Positions 32,872 through 45,500 of a stretch of 64,000 nt of DNA are shown in pieces. The DNA lies in NCBI GenBank assembly GCA_036365515.1, contig CM070874.1:41353083-41417082 (forward strand), given 5' to 3'. The position numbers and the translations under genes were made by a program. The stretch comes from Torymus aiolomorphi (Eukaryota; Arthropoda; Insecta; Hymenoptera; Torymidae). A model generated the notes under the pieces. That model searched no databases. It was not told the DNA's origin and saw only the letters and a program-made list of their open reading frames with translations. How positions within the stretch are numbered: position 1 is the first letter of the stretch; every line of letters starts with the position of its first letter.

Positions 32872-33696
32872 CTGTTCTTTTTTGCGTGTAAAGGCCCTTA
32901 CGTGAACTAGCCCTAAGGGCTAAAAAAGTATGTAATACAGAGCAAAAGCACAGTGAGCACAACTGTACAAGTACTCGACTTCGTAATTTTTGTACAAATA
33001 GAAAATGCACGAATTTACGAATTTGGGATTTGGGCGCTACTCGCGCAAACGACGTGCAATCGAATGGTCACATGATTTTTAATGAGAATTGCAGTTTTTC
33101 ATGTGGAAAAGTCAATTGAAAATTGGGTGCTGCACTTTCACCGCCCACTCATTATTTTAACTTTTCTCGAAATAATTAGCACGCGCAAGCGTAACAACAA
33201 TAAGATTTGTATAATTTTTTACGCGCATTTCTTTTGCATTATGAAAAATTCTATACATGGGCGCCAGCTTCCTGGACCCTAGCATGGGCGGGTAATAACG
33301 AAGGAATAGTCAATCAAACAAGCTTTGAAAAGAGTATTACTCCTTATTCTGCTCAAAATTCGTTTGTGATTGGCTATTCCTCCGTATTTCATCACTTCTT
33401 CCCCAGTTACCACTTACTTGCAACCGCCCTGAAGAAGTATATACAGCGCACGTTGCTCTTTGGAGCAACCCAAGATTAGAAAGAGAGAGCCTGCTTTCGA
33501 AGATGTTTCGAAAATGTCCCTACAACCCACATTGATAGTCTATTTTTATGGAAATTCCCAAATTGACACTTTTCAACATAGCACTTTAGGAAGCTGTCCA
33601 AAATGCCCAATCTAACGATGCCACTTTGGGAACCTTCCCAAACTGCCCAATACGTCACAAATTTCTGCTCAAACTGCCTAATTACAATATATACAT

Positions 33697-33698
<2 letters not shown>

Positions 33699-33762
<64 letters not shown>
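33699..33762. repeat. (AT)n microsatellite
   Basis: About 32 uninterrupted AT units. Confidence 0.95.
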
Positions 33763-34525
33763 TGCATGGGCTACGGAGCAACCGAACGGTCCAAACATGG
33801 CAAAAAATATGTTATTTACATCAGTATTCATAGACGCAGTGTTGTATTTAATCTCATTTGTCTTGATTTATAACATCGATGTGAAACCTGCAAAACGAAA
33901 AAATCAATTTACTCGAAATAATGAAAAGTGGAGATAAGTGGTTTTTCCGGGAAGTCTCAGATATTCTGTTATAAAAAAGTTAGCTTATTTTAATGAGTAC
34001 CGTCATTCTATTGTAACCATGTGTTCTGAACACATGGGTCCATCAGTGCATTTTGCTCCTGGACCTCAAATTGACAAAGTACCTATATATTAGAGGTGTT
34101 ACTATACATAATGCTAAAAACTCATTTTTTAGAAATACATTTGAAATGTAGCCCTAAATATACAATTATATACTTATATATAGCATTTTCGAAAATCCCT
34201 AAAACTACCAATTCATGTATATATATATATTAGGAGGGCTTCGCCCCCTGCTCGCTCCGCTCGCCAACCCCCATGTTTGGAGATAATTGTTAATAACAAT
34301 ATATTACCATTGAAGAATAAAATTAAAAGTAAATACTGTTGTTATATTAATTAGGCATATAAATACAGAAGGAATGTATAATGATAAAAGATGAAAAATA
34401 TTATTTCAATATACACATGATAATATTAAATCAATCAAAGTTTATTTTATTTATAAGTAAATTTTACAAATAAATGTTTTTCACTACTTCTTTGTATTTT
34501 TTCGCTATCGCATATTCAAACTATA

Positions 34526-35762
34526 TTGGAAACTGAAGACAAAATCTGTAAAGATTTCAGTTTACCTCAACCAACAATAATTAATAGTATTAATAGTATG
34601 ATTGAAGAAAATTCTGAAAATATAACACACAGTAAGAATATCTTAGATATTTTGTTCAATCAATTAACTCATGATCAACAATCAATTTTCAATGAAATAG
34701 TAAACAGTGAATATAAAATTTATTTTATTGATGGCCCTGGAGGTTCAGGTAAAACTTTCTCATATAACACCTTAATACATTATTATATATCTTGGAACAA
34801 AAAAACTTTATCAATGGCTTGGACTGGAATCGCTTCTAGTTTATTAGCTAAAGGAATGACAAGTCATCGTACTTTTAGAATTTCTTTAGATTTAAACAGT
34901 ATTGAAACTGCTTTTTTAAAATTTGAATCGAATAAAAAAAAATTGAGAGAAGTTGATATTATTATTTGGGACGAAGCATCAATGATTCCAAAAAAAGCTT
35001 TAGAAATGATTGATCAAACTTTAAAAGATGTATTTTTTAATGATATTCCATTTGTTGGCAAATTGATCATATTAGGAGGTGATTTTCGGCAAATTCTTCC
35101 AGTTATGAAATGTGATCACAAAAATAGTATGATTGAAGAAACAATTAAATTTTCAGCGTTATGGTCTCTTTTTAAAGTTTTAAAATTAACTCAAAATATT
35201 CGTTCGGAAAATAAAGAATTTGCTTCACTATTGTTAGAATTGGCTAAAGAAAAAATTAATCGATTTATTATTCCAAATAAATGGAAAACAAATAATATTT
35301 GTAAAGAAATTTATAGTAACATTAATATTAAAACTTCAATTGATCGTGTAATCTTAACTGCTCATAATAAAGATACTAAAATTATTAATAATAAAGTTCT
35401 AGAATTATTGAATGAAAAAATACATACGTATTATAGTTTAGATTAGGCAACTCATAAAGGAGTTGATCAAACAGACGAAAATATGCATTTAAATTATCCA
35501 ATTAAAATGCTTAACAATATTAGAGAAGGTCTTCCACATCATTAATTAAAATTGGAAGTAAATGCTATTGTTATGTTGATTAGAAATATAAATATTGCAG
35601 AAGGAATGTGTCATGGTACACGTCTAAGAATAACTGGGTTATATGCTCATAATGATAAGGCAGAAATAATTACAGGCGAAAGAATTGGTGAAGAGGTTTT
35701 TATTCCACGAATAACATTAAATACTGCAGATTCATCTTCATTTCCTTTTATTCTTTACCGTA
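34526..35762 (+). pseudogene. Helitron-type helicase, right copy, first part
   Basis: Walker A GPGGSGKT at about 34737-34760, then AWTGIASSLL, motif II IIWDEASMIPKKAL, LGGDFRQILPV (motif III), and RSENKEF. Two in-frame stops occur: TAG at 35444-35446 (where the left copy has TYR) and TAA at about 35543. The part from 35552 has RNINIAEGMCHGTRLRITG. The frame runs into the pogo element at 35763. Confidence 0.75.
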
Positions 35763-36517
35763 AGGTAAATGTCCCACTGACTGGACATGTCCCTTGAACT
35801 GGACACTGACAAAAACTTAGTTTTTTTCAATATTTATAAATAAAGTTACTTAAGTATTTTTAATTAATCATATTCGCTCAATAATTAGCTACTTATATTT
35901 GAAGTTTCCATTTGAAATTCTTTTTATTTTATTTTAAACAACACGATTTAAATAACTGCAGGCGGTTTTGTTCACTTACCATAGATTTGCTAAAGCATAT
36001 TGGTAAAAGTAGCAACATTACTATTAAGTACATTATTTATTAAAAATTAAGGTTTTGCTCACAATTTAAGTATTTGCGTAATCTATACAATATAAATAAT
36101 CAATTTATAAGGCGGAAGTACATTATTTAAAATTATTTTATTTAAATTTTTACTGTTTATATATTGGGACATCACATGAATACTTGCTTCGATAAGTGAA
36201 CGATCGCGTCCAGTCGGTGGGCATCGTCATCAGAAGTGCTATCACGTGTTCGACTAACTAGACGAGTGTACAAGTTTGTTATATGTGCCACGAATTAAAC
36301 GTTTTTATCGATAAAATCTGTAAGTATAATTATCAAAATATTCTTTTTTAAGATATTTTAATTATATTATGCATCTTTTATAGTCTTTTTCTGTTATGTT
36401 TTATCTATTTCAAATTTCTAACCTAAAATAACCTCAAAAATTTTTGCTAAAATTTCTTTTATTAAGTACTTATATTTAACCTTACTTTTACACCTACTAT
36501 TAATTTTGTATTTTCAG

Positions 36518-39500
36518 ATAAAATAAGAAAATGAAAAAGAACAAAAGAAGAAACAAGTACAAAAAGAAATATACTCAAGATGCTGTATACAAAGCATTTA
36601 CTGCAATGGAGAATGAAATGTCACTCGGTAAAGCTTCCAAAAAATTTGGCGTACCAAAAAGTACATTGCATGCAAAAAAAACTTCATCATCCCAATTGAA
36701 GCATCAAGAGGTCGTGGCACATATTTAACATTTGAAGAGGAAAATATAATAGTTTCATGGATTTTTTACTGCAGTGAAAGAGGATTCCCCATCACTAAAG
36801 CATTGCTTCTTCAATGTGTTCAAAAATTAATTCAAAAGATACAGAGAGAAACCCCATTCAAAGATCAGAAGCCTGGTAGGCATTGGTATGAGAGTTTTTT
36901 GCATCGACACCCTCAGCTGACTTCTAGACTGGCACAAAACTTAAGTACAAGCCGTGTATCAGCAAGTGAAAGTGCATTAAGACAGTGGTTTAGTGAAATA
37001 CAAGTACATTTAGAAAAATTAGAATTGCTTAATATTGAGCCATCAAGAATATTTAATCTTGATGAAAGCGCTTTCTTTCTAGTGCCCAAAGCTGATAAAG
37101 TATTAGCCCGAAAAGGAAGTAAATCTGTATACAACGTTGTTCATGGAGACGATAAGGAAAGTATTACTGTGTTATTTACAGTGAACGCTACTGGTATAAT
37201 GTTACCGCCCTTCATACTTTTTTGGTATGAACGGATACCAGCCAGTATAACAAATTCTTTACCATCAACATGGATTGCAGGCAGTACTGAGACAGGGTGG
37301 ATGACGGCTGATTCTTTTCTGTCATATATTTCAAAGCAGTTTTATCCATGGTTAATTAAAAATAATATTAAACTTCTAGTTATCCTTTATGTGGATGGAC
37401 ATTCGTCTCACATGACGTTACAACTATCCAAATTTTGCAAAGAAAATAAAATAGAGTTGATTGCTCTATTCCCAAACGCTACTCATGTTATCCAGCCTCT
37501 GGATGTCGCAGTTTTCCACCCTGTAAAAAATAAGTGGAAAGAAGCTGTGAATGAGTGTAGAGCAAACGATGGAATACAAAAGCTGAAAAGAGAAAATTTT
37601 GCCCCAGTCTTAAAAAAAGCACTCGATTCCATGAATAATTTACCAACAATTATTCAAAATGGATTTAGGACTTGTGGGCTGCATCCATTCTCTGCAGATG
37701 CTGTCGATTTCAACGTTCTCAATAAAAAGAAGAAAATTGTGGAGCCTAATGGGCAAGTAGATGAAGTGGAAGAATGTGTACCAGACTCGACTAAGAAATT
37801 GGAAGCTCAGAACCATTTAGCGCATTTGGAGTCAAAAATTAAAGTTGAACATCTAGCAGATTTTAAAAATGCCTTTTCAAGTGGAGTCCAGATTCTGAAC
37901 AATGGAAATGATGGCCTTTACCAGTACTGGATGGAGTTAAAAATTTCTTGCGGTGCACATCTTGATCTTTCAGCAATACTTAATTAATTTTTTTAGCAAA
38001 CATATATTTATTTTTTATATAAATATTTACTTTAGGAGAAAAACTACCTGATAATCCATTGTCTTATGTAGAACCTGTAGAATCAGATTTAGATAATCTT
38101 AATGTAGGCACAATTCCTTTAGCAAGTGAAGTGGTTCCAGATGAAAGTATGTAGATTAAAATTAACAAAATATTAAAATTAAATTTGTCATTGAAACTAA
38201 CATTTTTTAATTTTTAGCAAGCATTCAGATTATCCCACCATTCATCGAACAAAACTCTGAGCATTATGTCATCGATAGTGAGATTATGGTCTCTGCTTTA
38301 TCTGCACCTCCACTGCTCATACTGGAATATCAAGATTCATTTGTTGCTCCAGAAGGTGAGATAGATTCAGCTCTTATTAGTGAAAACATTATTTGTAAAA
38401 GTATGTAACTAATTTTAATTTAATACAATATGGTACATAAATTCTTTCCTAAAACTAATATATTTTTCCTAAAACTAATATTCTTTTTTCATTTTCAGCA
38501 AATCTACAAGGGGGTCACTCAGAGGGTGACAATACAGAGGTTATGACAGCTGATTTATCTGTACCTGCTGATTTAAGTTTAAAAACTCATATTACAGTAG
38601 TTGATCTGGAAAAGGAAAGTAATTCAGCCATCATTTCACCTTGCGTAGCCCATGCAAAGATTCAACCAGTATCTCCGATGAATAATGATTCTACTTATAA
38701 ACCAATGGAAGGAGTACTCGAGCAACCAGATGTGAATGCAAACCATACTGCAGCCATCATTTCACCTTGCGTAGCCCATGCAGAGATTCAACCAGTATCT
38801 CCGATGAATAATGATTCTACTTATAAACCAATGCAAGGAGCACTCGAGCAACCAGATGTGAATGCAAACCATACTGCAGCCATCATTTCACCTTGCGTAG
38901 CCCAAACACAGATTCAACCAGTATCTCCAATGATTAATGATCCTACTGGTAAATCAATGGGAGGAGTACTCAAGCAACCAGATGTGAATGCAAACCATAC
39001 TGCAGCCACCATTTTGAATGCTATCCATACTGCAGTTGAAGCTTTAATTACTTCAAGTTCTTTAGTTGGAAAACAGTGTAGTTCCAGCGATGAAATACTA
39101 AATTTAAGTTTAGATAGCGATAACCTTACAGGAAAGTCAAACCAACAGCAACATGTACGGCCTGTACTCAAAGAAATTCAAAATATAAGTATGTAAATAT
39201 TTAATATTAATAAGCATAAGTAAATCAGCCTTTTGTAATATATTGTAATATTTAGCAAATTTTTATTTCTTTTGTTTAGACTCCAGTCAGAGTATTACAA
39301 ATGTGCTTAAAGAACATGTCCCACAACCTTTTAAAGAATCACTCGTTTGGCCTCACGAAATTCAGTCAAAAAGGAAAAAAAAAAATATCCAGTGTATTGA
39401 CATCCGAAGAATGGAAACAGCACCATGCGAAAATACAAGAGGAAAAATAGGAAAAGCAGGTGCAAATTCAAGAAAGGAAAAGACGTAGAGAAGAAGAAAA

Positions 39501-39630
39501 AATAATAAAAGATGAAGAAAAAAAAGCCAAAAAGGCTCTGTTAGATGAAAAGAAAAAAATTAGTGATGAGATAAAAAAACTACAATCTCAAAGAAAATTA
39601 ATTTCCTCAATAAAAAAAGAAAAAGACTAA
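36518..39630 (+). pseudogene. pogo/Tigger transposase gene with introns
   Basis: A 5'-UTR intron (GTAAGT near 36320, TTTTCAG at 36517) precedes ATG 36531. HTH of psq type (SLGKASKKFGVPKSTL) at 36630-36680. An A-run frameshift at about 36675 leads to the frame that then continues to 37987. Transposase core: FNLDESAF (first D), ILYVDGHSSH (second D), VIQPLDVAVF (third D, 35 residues later). Then three short exons with GTATGT donors in the same phase (38036-38147, 38219-38400, 38500-39191) and a last exon from about 39279. The donor after the core is not clear. The last exon has LTSEEWKQHHAK, a frameshift in an A-run, and an in-frame TAG before the charged coil ERKRRREEEK. It cuts and pastes at TA; this copy is inactive. 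Confidence 0.8.
38625..39003 (+). repeat. Three 126-bp tandem repeats coding 42 residues each
   Basis: Units start at 38625, 38751 and 38877, each reading AAIISPCVA ... QPVSPM ... PDVNANHT. A partial fourth copy begins at about 39003. The period is a multiple of three, so the frame is kept. Units 1 and 2 are nearly identical. Confidence 0.9.
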
Positions 39631-40171
39631 ATTTTTAGTTATACTTAAACATTTTTGGAGTTTATGGACTTAATTTAATGTGATATTATTGTAAGTTCAG
39701 TATGTAATAAATTATAAGTTCGCTAGCAAGTTCCTAAAAATGTGATTTTAATCTTAAATATTAACTTAAATATTGCATTATTTATTATATGTGTAATTGA
39801 CATATAATTTATTTGTAAGGTACAAATAAAACACTTAATTACTTTTTCATGTTTATAAACAGTTTTAATTTTTTCCTAACCTAATAATGTAACTATAAAA
39901 ATGCATGTCCAGTTAGTGGGACGATGAATTTCGGACACTGGGACCACCTACTTTTACTAGTCCAGTTTATGGGACATGATGTCTTTTTTTAATATTCACT
40001 TAATCTATCTTTTAAACTACCGAAAATATCTTCTCCTTGCAAAATTTAATTGAGAATATCATAATGCTTATAAATAATAAAATCATTTTCATAGGAAATT
40101 AGTTAAATATATTTTATTCATCATGATTTATCTTTAGATTACTAAGTGTCCAGTCAGTGGGACATTTACTT

Positions 40172-40376
40172 TAAACAATTTCCAATTGTCTTAGCTTTTG
40201 CCATGACGATAAATAAATCTCAGGGACAGAGTTTCGATTCTATTGGAATTTTTATTAGACGACCACTTTTTTCACATGGTCAATTATATGTTGCTTTATC
40301 CCGATGTAAAAATCCTAACAATATATTTATTGAAAATTGTTCAGAAAATTCTTTAATAATTGATAACATTGTGTGA
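40172..40376 (+). pseudogene. Helitron-type helicase, last part after the pogo insertion
   Basis: [21 protein letters not shown] (motif V), then [20 protein letters not shown] (motif VI), ending at 40376. It joins 35762 in frame when the pogo element and one TA are removed, which shows the insertion point precisely. Confidence 0.8.
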
Positions 40377-40897
40377 AAAGAAATTTTTGACATTTAATCT
40401 ATATTTTTTCAACAATTTTTTAACATTTAATTTACTATTAACTTTGATGAGTGAAAATTTATGTCGTATTTGTGCTTGATCTCAATTTCTCATAAGCCCA
40501 ATGAATATATAACAATAATCATTTTAATTAGAATATTACTCTTTTGTGAAAGTACAAGACATGTTGTATCTTTTCATAAGCTTAATATCATAAATAATCT
40601 GATTATTGTCGTACATTTAATAAATAAATGTTTCATATTTATTTACTATTTATTTAATATTTAATGTATTAATATAAAATAATTGTTTATTAAATGTAAT
40701 AAAGATGTGAACTAATTTTCATTATATTTTAAACTTTGTACAGTTAATATTTTGAGTAAATTACAATAATAATTAATGAAAATTAATTCGCATCTTACAT
40801 GGTGGAGGAAGGAAGGGCTAGGTTGGAGTCAAGGAGGATTACGGAGGGATGACTCCTATGGTTTTTAGGGCTACTGACGATGAATTCCATGGTTGTG

Positions 40898-41658
40898 TTT
40901 ATGCCCATTATATAAAAAATTATTGTGTTATTCTATATGATTTCAGCATGTCCCAAAATCATATATAATTATTATTATTTCTTACATATAAAACCTAAGC
41001 TCAATAAAATAAAAAATTCAACGCGCCTATAACGGTACCTTAGTGGTGGTATGGAAAGCTGTTCGAAATGTGGTAATAGTTGAAAATAATATTGTCTATG
41101 TTGGTTCGAATAATAATTGATATATTTTTGAGCTTCTCAAATTCTTCGAATTCAAAGATATCTTGATAGTTTTCTCTTTGATGGTTTTCGATTATCATCA
41201 AAAGCACTATTTAAACTGTTGTCTAGAGGTGGAGGGGACGGTGAAGGGGACGGCAGGTGGAGGGCGGGGGAGGGGATGGTGGAGGGCGGTGGAGGGTGTG
41301 ACTTCCAGACGGCTGTCTATACTTAACCAATTTGCCAATTTATTAGCCTGGTGTTACCCAATAGTTAGGGACGGCCAAGTCTTACAAACGTTGGATTTTG
41401 TTAATTGTTTCGAAACTACAAGGAGGAAATATATAAAATTGATGAAGAGACAAGCGACTCCAGCTCTGCCCAGTCGGCACAGAACGGTCAGAATGCTCTT
41501 CGGAAATGAGGTAATGGGAGGGAATTTCTAACGTACACCGAAATAGTAGAAAAAAAAGGAAAAGAAAGGAAAAGAAAATATCAATAAAAAGAATAAATAT
41601 ATATAAGTTTCACTTTTATTTATTTCCTTCCTGGTTTACACTGTGGTGATTTTAACTA
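40898..41658. other. Spacer with a GGGGA-rich block; no supported gene
   Basis: AT-rich apart from a G-rich strand block at about 41228-41300 (GGTGGAGGGCGGGGGAGGGG), which could form G-quadruplexes. The 122-codon frame at 41163 spans this block and shows no family features. Confidence 0.45.
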
Positions 41659-41905
41659 ATGGTTAACTCTGGTGGTGGCGAGGAGCCGCTGGTCAACTCT
41701 GGTGGTGGCGAGGAACTGCTGTTCAACTCTGGTGGTGGCGAAGAACTACTGGTCAACTCTGGTGGTACCGAGGAACAACTGGTCAACTCTGGTGGTGGCG
41801 AGGAACTGCTGGTCAACTGTGGTGGTGACGAGCAACTGCTGGTCATCTCTGGTGGTGGCGAGGAACTGCTGGTCAACTCTGGTGGTGGCGAGGAACTGCC
41901 TGACG
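41659..41905. repeat. 30-bp minisatellite
   Basis: Eight units of AACTCTGGTGGTGGCGAGGA-type sequence with period 30. The unit is open in several frames on both strands (VNSGGGEELL in one, PPPELTSSSS in the other), which explains the overlapping ORFs across 41652-42118. I do not regard any as a gene. Confidence 0.85.
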
Positions 41906-42791
41906 GCGGAGGGACGAGGGAAAAGCTTAGTTCGGTTTTCTCCCTCTTTCCTCCCTCGTCAAGTACGGTTCGGGGGTACTCTCCGTGGGGAAGTTTACAA
42001 AGATTTTTCGGGACAGTTGACTGGTCGCGCAAGTATGGGTGAAAAAATAAGGGTGGGCCTAAGGCCCTTTGACGCGGCTAATTGGGGGAAAAAAGCATCC
42101 CCCAGCTTTCGGCTGTAGTTTCGACCGTTTCACAGAGATGATGTTACATGTAGTGTTTCTGCGCATATTTTTCATTAATGTTAAATACATTGTTTACATA
42201 AAAAATTCGGTTAACTATTTATTATATAGTGTTAATTATTGTATATGAACTTAACAAATGACTTATTTTCTAATTAAATCTAATTTTGTTGTACAAATTC
42301 GCACACACTTAATATTTTAAAACTTCCAAAATACATGGTTTAAAATCTAATTAACTATCGAGTAGAAAATACATATTATTTGTAAATTTGTAAGCTTAAA
42401 ACTAACTTAAAAATTAATAATAGTGTCAAAAATATAACGAAGTGACAATTTTTATTCATTCTTTTATATAGGGACAGATTTTATAAATTAAACTAAATTA
42501 TTCTGTCGAGACGCTTGTATAAGAATTGTTATTTATTACTAAATTTTTGCGTACCATTGCAATATATTACACTTTACGAGTTACAGAACCATTATTTGTT
42601 ATTGTTGTCAGTTATCCTCGTTGTATAGTAAAAGAAAGTAAAGAACCTGCTTCATTTTTGCAATACTCTATGTGTTTATATATATGTAAGAGATGCAGTT
42701 AATACATATGTATCAGAATAAATTCGCGAATACATCTTGCATTACTATATATATACATGTTTTCAGGACTGTACTCAATTAGGAATATATT
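41906..42791. other. GC-rich flank and AT-rich spacer
   Basis: From 41906 to 42130 the sequence is GC-rich with small hairpins (GGGCCTAAGGCCC; CCCCCAGCTTTCGG); it may be part of an LTR or another repeat. After that, AT-rich without a gene. Confidence 0.4.
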
Positions 42792-43036
42792 TACCGCTAC
42801 CTTTCAGGACATTTTTGTATTATTCAGAACATTTAGGGTTTCGTTCACAACGTTTTTTTCCATAAAATTTTTCCAATATCAACGTAAAATACTGCGGAAC
42901 TGAAAGGGGGCGCCGCAGGCGTCGTGGTGTTAGTCAACACCCTGAGGGATATTATTTCTTTAGTCACTTATATACTGTTTAACGTTATATACCTACTATT
43001 GCAGAAAACCTGTAGGTGTCCTGGAAGGTAGCGGTG
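42792..43036. mobile_element. 245-bp inverted-repeat element
   Basis: TACCGCTACCTTTCAGGACA at the left pairs with TGTCCTGGAAGGTAGCGGT at the right. A GGGGCGCCGCAGGCGTC segment lies between. No ORF. Confidence 0.6.
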
Positions 43037-43042
43037 TACTAA

Positions 43043-43047
<5 letters not shown>

Positions 43048-43129
<82 letters not shown>
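43048..43129. repeat. (AT)n microsatellite
   Basis: About 40 AT units just outside the left end of the next transposon. Confidence 0.95.
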
Positions 43130-43132
<3 letters not shown>

Positions 43133-45500
43133 GCATTCTCTGTCAACGCGACACCCCCTCTGCCCAGAACAATTTTGATCCAAATGAGGTCTACCTAGGC
43201 TCAAATGAAAGCTCTTGACTTCTACTTTCGAACGCCGTCTGGCGATTCCGAAAATTCAAAATGGCGGATCCAATATGGCGGCTGAAAGTCTCGGAATGAT
43301 GGAAAAACAAGTTTTTCTTCACTCTGATAGCGAATCTGATACGAAAATTGTTATTTCTTGCCATTAATATGAAGTTAGCGACATATTTTCTTACTACTAC
43401 CGTTCAAACCGAGCGGTTAAAATTATATTTCAAGGTCATTTTGAAGGTCAAAAGTTATTTTCTGGATTTTCGGACTAGTATTCCACGAAACTAGTAGAAA
43501 ACTTGATTACGATCATAACTAGACTTGACCTTGGATCATTTTTCAAGGTCATGATTTCTGTCTCTGCATAATTAATGTTTTGTTGAACGTAATCTCCTAT
43601 GAGATATTTGTTCCTTTGTGCATATCGTGGGACCGGCGATCTAAAAATTTCATGTATAAAATCCTTAGAGAAGATAAAGTTCCACAATAGAACTATCAAG
43701 TAGTTTTAGCATAACCCATTCTGAACCACGTGGAGGTACTACTTCTCTCAGAACATAAAAAAATTAAAAAAAGGAGGATAAAAAATAGAAAAACTTGAAT
43801 ATTATAAAAAAAATTCAGTATATTTTCCCATTGAAAATTAAAGTAGAACAGATACAGACTTAGCAGCATTCGAGTACCTTTTCATGATAACTTTCCCGTC
43901 ACTTGATAATTGAAAAGAATGATGTTTAAGAATCTGTGGGACAGGTAATGCATCTTGAAACCTACGATTGAGTTTCCTTTTGAATTTATCATGTTCAGTC
44001 TGCGTAAAATAAAAAATCCTTATATTTTCAAAATGATTTTTAGCCCACTTCACAAGAGATGTGTGCGTCAGAATAGCATCTTTCGGTTTCGCCTTCAAGC
44101 TAGCTCTATAAGCTTCTCTTTTAAATATTGCACAAAGACCATCATAACAGCTTTTACCATGAGCAGTGGCACAAAAATGCCACTCTGCCTCAATACCAAA
44201 ATCCTTCTCATGATGAAGAAGATTTGCTATCTGAAAGCGGTTCTTGAAATGCTGTTTTGCTCCATCTGTCACGTAAATAATCTTTTTAAGTTTTTTTACT
44301 TTTCTCTTGATTTTTGGAATCAATAAATTCTGAATAGTATAGACAGAAGAAGTGTCATGCTTCAAACTATTCGACAAGAATACACAACTTTCATGCTTCA
44401 GCTCTGAATCTTCTTTATAATAGTAAATTGCTGGAAAAACAGTGCACTGGTCATTATTAAAATGGAAGGCTTGAGATGCATCTTAAACTGCAAAAGAGTA
44501 ATTCTCAGAATAGTCGAACATTACCAGAACTTCTCCATTGCCTTGATTACTTTTTGTTTGAGCAATGAAATTACCTTGTTCTTTGGCAATATATGAGTGG
44601 GGTTTGAGTATCGCCAATTTGGCATATAATTCATCAACAAATTCTTCAACTGGTAGAGTTAAATTCTGCAAAGTTGATCTATCCGTTCCTGACCACGCAC
44701 AGTACTCAATTTGTGAGATAGTTGCTCCATCCAATATTTCAAGTAAACGAGACGTAAGATTTTCAGAACCAGGGCACTTCGAACATTCATCCAAGTGACA
44801 GTCAGGTGTAGGATTCTTACACATAATTTGCTGTAAACAATCTTTATAACTACAAATGGGTTCTTCTTGATTTTTCGTGAGCTTTTCTGAATATCGATTG
44901 CATCCAACATCAATTTACAATTTTGATGAATGGTGCAAACGCAGACGCTATGCGTTCCTCTAGCACCAGCAAGAACACAATGTTTCGGTCGTAATTTCGC
45001 GAAAGTACTGAATCCTACTTGCACTGTTGGTTCTGCTATCTTGAATAATTCGTAAAGTTCTCGTAAATCGAAATATAAAAGACGTTTCTGCACCTGAGCC
45101 CGCTTTCCATCAATAATAACAGAGACAGTATCTTTTCGACCCGGCATCATCCGACTGTGCAGATCGTTATTATAACATTCAACAATGACTTCTATTACTG
45201 CCTTTGACAAAGTTTTACCATGTTTAGCCGTTGTTGTAGCTAAAATACCTCCATCGGCTTTGAGTTTTTTCGACTTTCTTACTAAATGTCTTGATGTATT
45301 GAATTCACGGGAAATTCGACTAATATTTCAAGTTGATGGGGCGATTGTAAGTATAGTTAGTTTCAAAGGGTCATTAACTGCTAATCTAGAAAACTTTTCT
45401 TTTAATTCTGAAAACATGTCTTCCAATTCGATTTCTCTAATTGATCGTGTAGCTTCTTGAACAGATTTATCAATACCAGTGTTTTCTGATGTCGTCTCTA

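Larger units (their letters stand above)
31379..34499. other. Non-coding segment between two inverted Helitron copies, full of small repeats
   Basis: No gene found over 3.1 kb. It contains direct repeats (31413-31517 and 32056-32154), two small palindromic elements, a run of GGGCTCCATAAA motifs, an AT microsatellite and a GC-rich hairpin-like stretch at about 34213-34262 (GGGCTTCGCCCCC). The open frames 33207-33479 and 33603-33937 cross simple sequence and are not credible genes. Confidence 0.6.
35763..40171 (+). mobile_element. pogo/Tigger transposon, 4.4 kb, inserted at TA in the Helitron helicase
   Basis: TA at 35761-35762 and 40172-40173. The ends are inverted: AGGTAAATGTCCCACTGACT and AGTCAGTGGGACATTTACTT. 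Further CTGGACA/TGTCCAG copies lie just inside both ends, as subterminal repeats. It contains one multi-exon transposase gene. Transposase and TA target fit pogo/Tigger. Confidence 0.85.
34500..40897 (+). mobile_element. Partial Helitron-like element, right copy, interrupted by pogo
   Basis: Same element as the left copy but on the plus strand. The helicase occupies 34526-35762 and continues at 40172 after the pogo insertion. The 3' region 40377-40897 is the inverted twin of 29022-29545, including the tail CATGGTGGAGGAAGG ... TTCCATGGTTGTG, where similarity between copies ends. Both copies lack the Rep part. Confidence 0.65.

Noticed and set aside
33476..33937. ORFs rich in alternating Ile and Tyr
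   Set aside because: Translation of the (AT)n microsatellite.
41228..41300. Possible CRISPR-like or regulatory repeat block
   Set aside because: Irregular GGGGA-rich sequence without equal spacers; a G-rich low-complexity tract in a eukaryotic genome.
41652..42118. Overlapping ORFs of 126-148 codons with SGGGEE or SSPPPE repeats
   Set aside because: Produced by the 30-bp minisatellite, open in several frames; no start context or homologous flank supports a gene.
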